From: Flavobacterium frigoris PS1
GTDB taxonomy: Bacteria > Bacteroidota > Bacteroidia > Flavobacteriales > Flavobacteriaceae
Direction: 5' to 3'
Assembly (NCBI RefSeq): GCF_000252125.1
Contig: NZ_AHKF01000020.1
Location: 1-64,000 of the forward strand
DNA length: 64,000 nt
A program made the position numbers and the translations under genes. Positions 24,165-32,407 of this stretch are shown here, one piece after another. The stretch's first letter is position 1; the number at the start of each line of letters is the position of its first letter. The notes under the pieces are model-generated. The model saw nothing but the letters and a program-made list of their open reading frames with translations, did no database searches and was not told where the DNA came from.

Positions 24165-24293
24165 TTAGAAAGGCAGTTCTTTCTGAAGAGGGATGTATAT
24201 GGTTTTCTTATCCAATTTTGGGATTTTACTCTTCAAATCCTTTGAAATCCATTCTTCTTTTTTTTTTCGTTTCAACTGCTTATTTATTTCCAT
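24165..24293 (-). CDS. 42-residue basic protein, first ORF of the retron unit
   Basis: A 42-codon ORF starting MEINKQLKRKKKEEWISKD and ending IYIPLQKELPF. It is strongly basic at the N-terminus, with a likely amphipathic helix then a strand. No domain is recognised. Its stop is at the edge of the structured RNA region and it reads in the same direction as the reverse transcriptase. Its frame crosses a run of ten A, so slippage or sequencing error there would change it. It could be the retron accessory protein, but coding status is not proven. Confidence 0.5.
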   Translation of the reverse strand: MEINKQLKRKKKEEWISKDLKSKIPKLDKKTIYIPLQKELPF

Positions 24294-24379
24294 TTTAAGA
24301 AAGTATAATTGGTCTCGTTTAAGTGTATTTTGTTTATAAGTATTTTTATATCAATTACTTATGTTTGACTACTGCTTAA

Positions 24380-24406
24380 TAAAGTTACGAAAAAATATAT
24401 TTACAA
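24380..24406 (-). promoter_or_regulatory. Possible promoter of the retron unit
   Basis: On the minus strand a TTG (24406-24404) is followed after 16 bases by TAACTTTA, one change from TAnnTTTG. This would start a transcript about 85 nt upstream of the small ORF. Weak match. Confidence 0.3.
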
Positions 24407-24449
24407 CCCTTATTTTAAATGATTTTTTTACAGTGTTAGTTTAAGATAA

Positions 24450-24484
24450 AAAGCCTCCAAAATAATTATTTTGGAGGCTTTAAT
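24450..24484. terminator. Terminator between the secreted nuclease gene and the retron
   Basis: A perfect 32-nt palindrome at 24450-24481 (left arm AAAGCCTCCAAAATAA). It lies 45 nt past the stop codon of the minus-strand nuclease gene and insulates the retron unit from it. Confidence 0.9.
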
Positions 24485-24526
24485 TTCAGACAAAAAGTAT
24501 ATTATTTCTCTATTTTGTAGGAACCA

Positions 24527-27500
24527 TTATCTTTTTACTAAGTATTTGATGTTTTTGACTTTTCCGTTCACTACCGTTTTTAAGAAATAGAATCCTTTTC
24601 TTAATTTTGATAATTCTAAATTCGTTACTGATTTTCCAGCACTTACTTCTTGGGTTGTTTGGCTAACTAATTGCCCAAAGAAATTGTAAACTAAGAAGTC
24701 TACTTTGCCATTTGTAGAACTGTTAATGCTAACATTTACATCATTTACAAATGGATTTGGATACACATTAACGTTTGTAATGCTGATTGGGGTATTATTT
24801 ATTGAACAGCTACCTAAAACATCCCCATGAGCTAAATGCCATTTTACCGCATGTTCATCAACACAAATAGCTTTTCCATTGTGGCAAATTTCGACTTTAG
24901 GATTTCTAGGGTTATTTCCACAACGCACATCTTCGACGTTTACCGTTCTTTCAGAAAGGGCGATGCAACCATTAGCATCAGTTACTGTTAGGGTATAAGT
25001 TGTAGTTTGTTCTGGACACACTTTGATAGTACTTGTTGTCGCATCATTGCTCCAGGCATAAGAATAAGGTTGTACACCACCCGAAATTCCTTCAGCAGTA
25101 AGCGTAGTACAAGATTTTTCATTGTATCCGCGATAAACAGTTACATCTTCAGCTGTTGGAATCTGAATTGCTGGGGCTTCAGTAAGTGTAATCTCTTTTG
25201 ATATTGTATGGTTTAAAGCATCTTTAACAATAACAGAATAATTTCCAGCTGCAAGATTTGTAATGTTATTTGTAGTAGCATCTGTACTCCAAGTATAAGT
25301 GTAAGGAGGAATCCCTCCAGAAACATCGATACTTGCTGTACCATTTTCTTCACCATTACAAGTAACATTGGTTACAGTTAAATGATCAACATTCATTAGT
25401 TTCATTTGTAATCTCACTGAAACTGGGAAGTGGTCAGAAGCCGTTTTTGTATAGTCACTAGAGTAAAATTCATAATGAACTCTTGCAGATTCAGGAATAT
25501 ATAAATCAGATAATTCATTAGATAGTGTAATGTGATCAATCATATTTTCATACGTTACGTACGATCTAAATCCAGCATCACTTAATGATTTTGTAGGAAT
25601 AAAATAATTTGTAGCATCATTTACATACGCTGCATAAGATGAAATGGTTGTAGGAACATCAGATACCGTTTGATCAACGTCGTCATTATAATCTCCCAGT
25701 AAAATTAAATTGGCATTTGGATATTGAGCATCTAATGTGTCTTTTAAGACCTCAACATCAAATTTACGCATGTCGTATTTGCCTTGAGCATCACCGCTAG
25801 TATTTGCTCTAGCATGTAAGTCAATGATATTAATTTGCTTTTTGTTACCATCAATAGTAACATTTGCAGTTAACATAAAGGGCAATCTTCCGCTGGCAAA
25901 AAAGCGAGATTTATCAGCATCTGGATAATTGGCTAAAGCCGAATTATCTCCGCCATTATAATAAGGGTGAATTGTTTCTAATAAAACTTTAGTGCTAACC
26001 GCTTCAACTGTTTTGTTTTTATAAATGAATCCTACTTTTTGTTTAGGACCAGAAGCATCATTGGGGTAAGAAGTAGCTTCAGATAATACATAACTGTAAT
26101 CATTCATTTCGCTTACCATTTGTGCTAATAAAGTATCATCAGAAACTTCTTCTACAGCATAAATGTCTGCATCTAAAGTTTGCAATATGTTTTTGACAGC
26201 TTCTTTTTGTATCGCATCTGAGTCCGTTTTTCCAGCTGCAGGTGAATTGGTTTCATCTCCAAACCAAGCTACGTTCCAAGTTGCGATATCCAAAGTTTTA
26301 TCTTTAGAAATACTCAAATCACTTCCTGATTGTTGAAATTTATCTGCACAAGGGAAGTCGGTTCTCATTCTTGGTAATAGTTGTTGTGTAGTAAAATAAT
26401 TACCCACAACACCAATAATTTCAGAACAAGTTTCTGGTTGACCGAGACCAACTAGCTCATTCACATCAGCATCGATTCTTAATTGTGCTGTACCGCTTGC
26501 ATCAGTTATATCAGTATTTGAATTACCAAACATTATTGCTCCTGGTTTTGGGAAAGTTGTATTTTCGATACGAACTAATTCTGCAGGATGATTTACCATT
26601 TCACTCAAGGTGATTGTAATTGGTTGAATAGGCTGATTGGCTAATCCATTATTGGTAACAGCGCTTACTGGGCTAATTTGAGCTTGATCGCTATAGTTAC
26701 TTCTTGTACCGGTAACTGTAATTGAATCTCCTATTTTGAAAAGTCCTGTACCGTGAACTGTTTTATCGAAAACAGCAATTGCTCCAGTTGCATCTTGTAT
26801 ATAAGCGGATCCTGAAAATTGATCAGAAACAGTTAAAACACCAGTTACGGTCACTATTTCCCCTTCTGTTTTTGCTCTAGCCTCAGCAATTGGGATTACG
26901 ACTACTATATCAGCCGCATTTCCAAAAAACTGTCCGGAATTTATTGCTCCAAAAGTAGTGTTGGCAGCTTGCCAGATAAAATCAGCATAAGTATATCCCG
27001 CTCCTGTTAATTGAAGTGAAGTTCCAATTGCTGCTGTACTTGCTTCAGCAATACCAACATCAGTACTTGTCATTCCTGCAGCAGGACCATTAGTAGCAGT
27101 AAAACTACCTTCGTAGCTTAAAAATTGAATTACTTTTCCAGTAGCATCTACTAATGCTAAACCATCAGGAGCTCCATTTTGCAATCCAGGAATATTCACA
27201 GATACCGTTCCATAACCATTTAATTGGTCGGGGATAATTCCTGAAAGGTTGCCAGTAGGAGTATAGCTTGCCCCGCCCGAACCGTTGTAAGGAATAATAC
27301 TCCATCCTGTTAAATCAGTTCCTGCATATCCAGCAATCTCAACTGCTTCACCAACATCCGTTCCTGCATTGTCGTAATGGATTTCGTTGATAAACACTAA
27401 ATCTCCAAATTTCTGTCCCACATTTACTTTACTAAAAGTGCTAACTGCAGCTTCCCAAATAAAGTCAGTGTACTGAGTCCCTTTACCTACTAATTGAAGA

Positions 27501-29764
27501 GAAGTTCCTACTGTAGCTGTACTTGCTTCAGCAATACCAATATCAGTACTGGTCATTCCTGCAGCAGGACCATTAGTAGCAGTAAAACTACCTTCATAGC
27601 TTAAAAATTGAATTACAGTATTTGAAGCATCCACTAATGCGATTCCATCAGGTGCCCCATTTTGTAGCCCTGAAATACTCACTGAAACAGTTCCATAACC
27701 ATTTAATTGATTTGGAATAGTCCCTGATAAATTTCCTACTGGAGTATAAGAAGCGCCACCATTACCATTGTAAGGGATGATTTTCCATCCTGTTAAGTCG
27801 GTTCCAGCAAGACCAGCAACTTCAATTCCTTCATCAATATCTGAACTCGCATTGTCATAATGGATTTCATTGATAAATACAGATCCAGTAGGTGCAGGTG
27901 TAACGTCATTATTAAGTGTTGTTACACTAACTTCATTACTAGCATCAGACGTGTTATCATCTGAGTCTAACGCTCTAACGGTGAAGGCATAAGTTGTATT
28001 GGTTGTTAGACCTGTAATAGAAAAGCTTGTTGCCGTTGTAGCAGCAATTTCTGTCGCTCCATTCAAAATTATATAAGAAACTCCATTCGAAGCATCCCAA
28101 GACAAATCAGTTGTTGTTTTAGTAATGTTATTAGCAACTAAATTTGTAGGAGCGGTTAACACAACTGCAGTAGTTGTGAATGCTTGTCCGTTATTTATAT
28201 TTCCATATGTACTTGAAGTACCATTCTGCCATATAAAATCAGTATAGTTTGTGCCAGAACCAGTTAATTGTAAAGATAATCCTGTTGCTTCTGTCCCTGT
28301 TTGAGAAGCACCAATATCAGTACTTGTCATTCCGTTTGCAGGGCCATTTGTAGCTATAAAAGTACCTTCATAACTTAAAAACTGAATTACATTACCTAGA
28401 TTGTTGACTAATGCAAGACCATCGGGAGCTCCGTTTTGCAGCCCGTTTATAGAAACGAATACGGTTCCAAAACCGTTGGATTGATTTGGAATTATACCTG
28501 ATAAACTTCCCGCTGGAGTATATGGTGCTCCGCCGTTTCCATTATAAGGGATAATACTCCAGCCAGTAAGATCAGTTCCAGCAGTACCGGCAACTTCAAC
28601 TCCTTCACCAACATCAGTTCCTGCATTATCATAATGTATTTCATTCATAAAAACTACAGAAGTAGCTGGTGGTGTTCCTGCAACTGTTGTAATTGAAACA
28701 CTATTACTTGAATTTGAAACATTTCCTGCGGCATCAAATGCTTTTACAGACAAATTATAATTTGTGTTTGTAGTAAGCCCTGATAATACATAACTTGCAG
28801 TTGAAGAAGACCCAATTTGAGCCGTACCGTTGTACACTCTGTATCCTAAAACGCCTATATTATCAGAAGATTGAGTCCATGATAATGTAGTCTCAGTTTG
28901 TGTTGTATTTGTAGCGTATAAATTTGCAGGAGTAGTTGGCGCTTCAGTATCTAGTGTAACACTTCCGTCAAATCTATTTTGTGCTTGTGGTCCGCCCCAA
29001 ATTGTTGTTGCAAATGCAGGATTGTCAATAAAAGGGTTTCTGTTTCCCTGAACTCCCTCTAAAATTGTATTTCTATTAATTTCTACTTGAGATACTGGAT
29101 CTTCAACATTCCATTGTAAGAATATATCTGCCATGTCTGCGCTGTAATTTTGTGAGCTTACAGCAACTGCACTTGGTACACATTGGTCTCCGTAACGCAA
29201 ATGCATGTACATTATCATACGAGCGACGTCACCTTTCCATTCATCCCCCGGATACCAGTAGGCTCCGTTAACTAGTGTAGCGTTACCTGATCCAGCACCA
29301 AAAGGGTAGTTGTTTCTTGTAGCGTTTAATGTTATATCTGAGGCTCTTAAATGATGTGCATCACTTCCAGGTCCTGTAGTTCCTAAATTTGGATTACCCA
29401 ATGATTTTGCAAATACGTGTTCTCTGTTCCAGTTTCCTTGATTTCCACCGTTTAGATCTTTTGAACGAGTTCTGTCATTTGTAATGTCCGCATCTGAATC
29501 ATTGTAACCATAAATAAGCAAAACTTTACTTGGGTCATTCGGATCTAAGTCTGTTTGTTTTAACGCATCCCATACTCCTGGGGTATAACTCAAGTTAGTG
29601 GTATTACTACTAATTAAAGTCGCAAGACTTGTTTTTAAGGCATTTCCCGTTTGGTTTATATTGGTTCCATTGTAATAGGAAGGAACCTGACCAAATGATA
29701 AAAGACTTAAAAAAGAAAATACTGCGACTAATAGCAGCTGCTGTCTTAAGTAAAAGTGTTTCAT
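24527..29764 (-). CDS. Giant secreted dual-nuclease protein with T9SS sorting domain
   Basis: A 1745-residue extracellular protein. Order: signal peptide (1-25); endonuclease I-type domain (about 30-265; NREHVFAKSLG and DAHHLRASD with catalytic His, NYPFG); fibronectin III (about 272-360); lamin-tail-like domain 1 (about 370-530); fibronectin III (about 533-622); lamin-tail-like domains 2 and 3 (about 628-785 and 790-945); OB-fold-like domain (about 953-1080); endonuclease/exonuclease/phosphatase domain (about 1158-1450; ATWNVAWFG, VEEVSD, GDYNDD, SDHFPVS); two SprB-type repeats (about 1458-1600); a small Cys/His module (CHNGKAICVDEHA, HLAHGDVLGSC); and a C-terminal type IX sorting domain (about 1665-1745, VYPNPF start). 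It probably degrades extracellular DNA for phosphate or nutrients. Monocistronic. Confidence 0.9.
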   Translation of the reverse strand: MKHFYLRQQLLLVAVFSFLSLLSFGQVPSYYNGTNINQTGNALKTSLATLISSNTTNLSYTPGVWDALKQTDLDPNDPSKVLLIYGYNDSDADITNDRTRSKDLNGGNQGNWNREHVFAKSLGNPNLGTTGPGSDAHHLRASDITLNATRNNYPFGAGSGNATLVNGAYWYPGDEWKGDVARMIMYMHLRYGDQCVPSAVAVSSQNYSADMADIFLQWNVEDPVSQVEINRNTILEGVQGNRNPFIDNPAFATTIWGGPQAQNRFDGSVTLDTEAPTTPANLYATNTTQTETTLSWTQSSDNIGVLGYRVYNGTAQIGSSSTASYVLSGLTTNTNYNLSVKAFDAAGNVSNSSNSVSITTVAGTPPATSVVFMNEIHYDNAGTDVGEGVEVAGTAGTDLTGWSIIPYNGNGGAPYTPAGSLSGIIPNQSNGFGTVFVSINGLQNGAPDGLALVNNLGNVIQFLSYEGTFIATNGPANGMTSTDIGASQTGTEATGLSLQLTGSGTNYTDFIWQNGTSSTYGNINNGQAFTTTAVVLTAPTNLVANNITKTTTDLSWDASNGVSYIILNGATEIAATTATSFSITGLTTNTTYAFTVRALDSDDNTSDASNEVSVTTLNNDVTPAPTGSVFINEIHYDNASSDIDEGIEVAGLAGTDLTGWKIIPYNGNGGASYTPVGNLSGTIPNQLNGYGTVSVSISGLQNGAPDGIALVDASNTVIQFLSYEGSFTATNGPAAGMTSTDIGIAEASTATVGTSLQLVGKGTQYTDFIWEAAVSTFSKVNVGQKFGDLVFINEIHYDNAGTDVGEAVEIAGYAGTDLTGWSIIPYNGSGGASYTPTGNLSGIIPDQLNGYGTVSVNIPGLQNGAPDGLALVDATGKVIQFLSYEGSFTATNGPAAGMTSTDVGIAEASTAAIGTSLQLTGAGYTYADFIWQAANTTFGAINSGQFFGNAADIVVVIPIAEARAKTEGEIVTVTGVLTVSDQFSGSAYIQDATGAIAVFDKTVHGTGLFKIGDSITVTGTRSNYSDQAQISPVSAVTNNGLANQPIQPITITLSEMVNHPAELVRIENTTFPKPGAIMFGNSNTDITDASGTAQLRIDADVNELVGLGQPETCSEIIGVVGNYFTTQQLLPRMRTDFPCADKFQQSGSDLSISKDKTLDIATWNVAWFGDETNSPAAGKTDSDAIQKEAVKNILQTLDADIYAVEEVSDDTLLAQMVSEMNDYSYVLSEATSYPNDASGPKQKVGFIYKNKTVEAVSTKVLLETIHPYYNGGDNSALANYPDADKSRFFASGRLPFMLTANVTIDGNKKQINIIDLHARANTSGDAQGKYDMRKFDVEVLKDTLDAQYPNANLILLGDYNDDVDQTVSDVPTTISSYAAYVNDATNYFIPTKSLSDAGFRSYVTYENMIDHITLSNELSDLYIPESARVHYEFYSSDYTKTASDHFPVSVRLQMKLMNVDHLTVTNVTCNGEENGTASIDVSGGIPPYTYTWSTDATTNNITNLAAGNYSVIVKDALNHTISKEITLTEAPAIQIPTAEDVTVYRGYNEKSCTTLTAEGISGGVQPYSYAWSNDATTSTIKVCPEQTTTYTLTVTDANGCIALSERTVNVEDVRCGNNPRNPKVEICHNGKAICVDEHAVKWHLAHGDVLGSCSINNTPISITNVNVYPNPFVNDVNVSINSSTNGKVDFLVYNFFGQLVSQTTQEVSAGKSVTNLELSKLRKGFYFLKTVVNGKVKNIKYLVKR
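26929..28670 (-). repeat. Three tandem lamin-tail-like domain repeats
   Basis: Three copies of a ~155-residue unit (FINEIHYDNA, GWxIIPYNGNGGA, GLQNGAPDGxAL, QFLSYEGxF, NGPAxGMTSTDIG, TDFIW) encoded at about 28190-28665, 27415-27885 and 26935-27400. Copies two and three are nearly identical over about 100 bases (around 27025-27125 and 27508-27610; only about four differences), which indicates recent duplication or gene conversion. Copy one is more diverged and is separated by a fibronectin III domain. Confidence 0.85.
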
Positions 29765-29971
29765 ATATTTATAAGTTTATTAAAAAAGCAAAAATATAAA
29801 TATTACTAATTTCTTACAAAAAATAATATTAACAAATTGTTATTCTTGTCAAAAAAATCAGCAAAATAGCACACAATTATTTAACAAAAGTGAGTTACTT
29901 GAATAATTATTGAATTTATCGCAAAACCATTCAATCTAATTTAAGTTTTTTGGCTACGCAGTTTGTGGATT

Positions 29972-31135
29972 TTAATAAAGTTTTTTGAGTCGTTTATAAG
30001 GGAAATAGGTCGCAATGTTTAAGATCATTCTTGCGGTCCAATAGGATAACCAATTAATGACATCAGAAGGTATGGTATTTCTTTTTTTAAGAGATTCCGG
30101 AGTTATTCTTTGACATTGTGCTATTATTTCGTTGAGATGCCTTATGTAGCTGCTGGAAAATGCTGAAGATTTAATTTCAACATTCATTTCAAGACTCGCA
30201 TAAGAGCTCAAATTATTTAGATTGAAAGAACCAATAGTAGTCCAACTACCGTCAACAACTGCTGCTTTTCCGTGTAAAATAGTTTTATTCCACTCATATA
30301 ACTCAATATTATTTTCTAGAAGTGAGGAATATATATGGTAGGTTGCCCTTTTTGAAAGAGTAACATCTGATATGCCAGCGAGGATTAATTTAATTTTGAC
30401 CTTATTTTTTGCTGCTTTTTTAAGTGCATTGGTCATTCTTCTGCCGGGAAGAAAATAACTCCCCACTATGATTATTTCTTGTTGTGCATTATTAAAGGAA
30501 TCGATGTAAGAATCATAAATTTCGTTTTTTCTTTTCAACCAATCATTTTGAATAATGCGAATGACCGTTTCTTCTTGACTAGGTATAATGGATTCTAATT
30601 TTTTTTTGAATAGGTATTTTTTCTTGAAAAAAAGATCCCAACAAATTAATTGAAGCGCTTTTGCCATTTTTATATCGTTTATCTGCACGGAATAATCTAG
30701 CCAAGGTTTTTTGGCAGGAGTGCCATGATATTTATCCGAAATATTTATCCCTCCTATTAAGATTACTTCTGCATCAGCTACAACTACTTTGTGATGTAAT
30801 CTTCGGCCAATGTAAAAAGAGTTTGCCGAAAAGAAAGGGGAAAATAATCGGAAGTTGATACCAAGTTTTTTTAGATCAACGATCACTTCTTTTGAAAAGG
30901 AATAAGAACCAAAACCATCCAGCAAAATATATATTTTTACCCGGCGGCTGGCTGCTTTTTTTAATTCTTCTAAAATTTTAGTACCTATAGAATCATTGCT
31001 GAAAATATAGAATTGTAGGTGAATCTCATATTTGGCGTTTTGAATAATATGTTCTAATCGTGAAAAATAGTCAGTTCCACTGTGAACTAATTCTACGCTT
31101 TCAAGAGCAGCAGTAAAGTTGTTATTAATTGGCAT
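29972..31135 (-). CDS. Phospholipase D-like protein (cardiolipin synthase type)
   Basis: A 387-residue protein with two HKD motifs, H114/K116/D121 (HHKVVVAD) and H288/K290/D295 (HGKAAVVD), each followed by the GG/GS-x-N strand (IGGINISD, IGSFNLNN). Enzymes of this type join phosphatidyl groups to make cardiolipin or hydrolyse phosphodiesters. Unlike classical Cls it lacks the two N-terminal membrane helices, resembling ClsB/ClsC-type soluble forms. It starts 9 nt after the site-2 protease stop codon on the same strand, so they are co-transcribed. Confidence 0.85.
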   Translation of the reverse strand: MPINNNFTAALESVELVHSGTDYFSRLEHIIQNAKYEIHLQFYIFSNDSIGTKILEELKKAASRRVKIYILLDGFGSYSFSKEVIVDLKKLGINFRLFSPFFSANSFYIGRRLHHKVVVADAEVILIGGINISDKYHGTPAKKPWLDYSVQINDIKMAKALQLICWDLFFKKKYLFKKKLESIIPSQEETVIRIIQNDWLKRKNEIYDSYIDSFNNAQQEIIIVGSYFLPGRRMTNALKKAAKNKVKIKLILAGISDVTLSKRATYHIYSSLLENNIELYEWNKTILHGKAAVVDGSWTTIGSFNLNNLSSYASLEMNVEIKSSAFSSSYIRHLNEIIAQCQRITPESLKKRNTIPSDVINWLSYWTARMILNIATYFPYKRLKKLY

Positions 31136-31144
31136 CGACTTTTT

Positions 31145-32224
31145 TTATTTAACCCCTTTTATTAATAGGAACTCCAAAAGGTTTTCGGTGTCTAATGTAC
31201 CTACTAGTTCATTGTTTTCCATGACTAGCATTAAATTATTTTTGTTTTTGTAAACCAATTCGAAGATATTTTCCAAAAGTGTTTCCACGTCCAAATAAAT
31301 TAAGTTTTTGTTCATGGCAGAATGAATTACACTATTTTCTCCTTTTTCAGAAAGAGCCATTATAATTTGGTCTCGATTTAATGTTCCTATCGGTTCATTT
31401 TTTTCAGTAATCAAAAAAATTTTCGATTGGGAATCTAATAATAAATTGATTGCTATTTTTATGGGTTCGCCAGCATCAATGGTACTATATTGCTTCATTA
31501 ATACATCTCTCACTTTGTAGCCTTGGAGGGAATATTTGGAATCGGCATGTTTACTTTCCATCTGGGCGCCCATAATGACAAATAAGCCTATAAAAATCAG
31601 AAAGGGATTATATAGAAAACCGAGAAGTATAAAACCCATCGCCAAAAATTGCCCTATCCTAGCGGCTATTTTTGTTGCTATATGCCTTTCAAATTTAAAG
31701 GATAATAATGCTCTGAGTATCCTTCCTCCATCCATTGGGAAGGCAGGGATTAAATTAAAAATAGCGAGTATGATGTTAACGATAAAAAAATTAAGGAAAA
31801 AATTACTAGCATTTACACCAGTTGATAATTCTTGAGCAAATTCTTCTGAAGTAGCTGGAAAACTGATAAATAGCCCCGTTATGAATGCAAGCGCAATATT
31901 GACTAACGGCCCAGCAAAAGTGACAATCAGCTCCTCTTTGGGTTTCTCAGGAAGACTTTCTAATCGGGATACTCCACCTATGGGTAGTAGGGTAATGTCT
32001 TTTGTTCCTATATTAAATAATTTTGCAGCAAAAGAATGACCAAGCTCATGTAAAAACACGGTTATAAAAATACAAAGGATGAACACAATAGACCAGACGA
32101 TTTGTATTGCATAATAGCCTGTCCTATAGTTGATGTAAATTATAAATGCGATGAGTAATGAGAATGTCCAATGTACAAATATGCCAATGCCTCCTATTGT
32201 CCCCAGTTTGATTGATCCTTTCAT
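31145..32224 (-). CDS. Site-2 protease-family membrane metalloprotease with CBS domains
   Basis: A 359-residue intramembrane zinc protease of the S2P/SpoIVFB type. Zinc ligands are H59 and H63 in HELGH with E60 as base, and D165 in NLIPAFPMDGG. About six membrane helices occupy residues 1-215. A pair of CBS domains (about 235-355) follows, which in this subfamily is thought to sense adenine nucleotides. It cleaves membrane-embedded substrates such as anti-sigma factors; the target is unknown. The neighbours (PLD-type enzyme, P-ATPase, PEP synthase) fit an energy-stress group. Confidence 0.88.
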   Translation of the reverse strand: MKGSIKLGTIGGIGIFVHWTFSLLIAFIIYINYRTGYYAIQIVWSIVFILCIFITVFLHELGHSFAAKLFNIGTKDITLLPIGGVSRLESLPEKPKEELIVTFAGPLVNIALAFITGLFISFPATSEEFAQELSTGVNASNFFLNFFIVNIILAIFNLIPAFPMDGGRILRALLSFKFERHIATKIAARIGQFLAMGFILLGFLYNPFLIFIGLFVIMGAQMESKHADSKYSLQGYKVRDVLMKQYSTIDAGEPIKIAINLLLDSQSKIFLITEKNEPIGTLNRDQIIMALSEKGENSVIHSAMNKNLIYLDVETLLENIFELVYKNKNNLMLVMENNELVGTLDTENLLEFLLIKGVK

Positions 32225-32407
32225 CTTTTATTCAGTTAGTTGTAAAGGGATTGCAATAAAACACACAATTAATTAAAAATCAATAAATTGTAAGTTGGCT
32301 GCAGAGATTGAGGCTTCTCTTTATCTATACTAAAATACGACATTTTTTTTACAAAACTCAAAAAAATAAAGTTTAGAATATTTTCTGTTCCTTGGCAATA
32401 TAGCAAC

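Noticed and set aside
26929..28670. CRISPR-like or mobile repeat in the nuclease gene
   Set aside because: The repeats are 450-500 bases, in frame and encode homologous domains; they are protein repeats.
30661..30858. Plus-strand frame within the PLD-type gene
   Set aside because: It is antisense to the conserved first HKD region and has no start signal.
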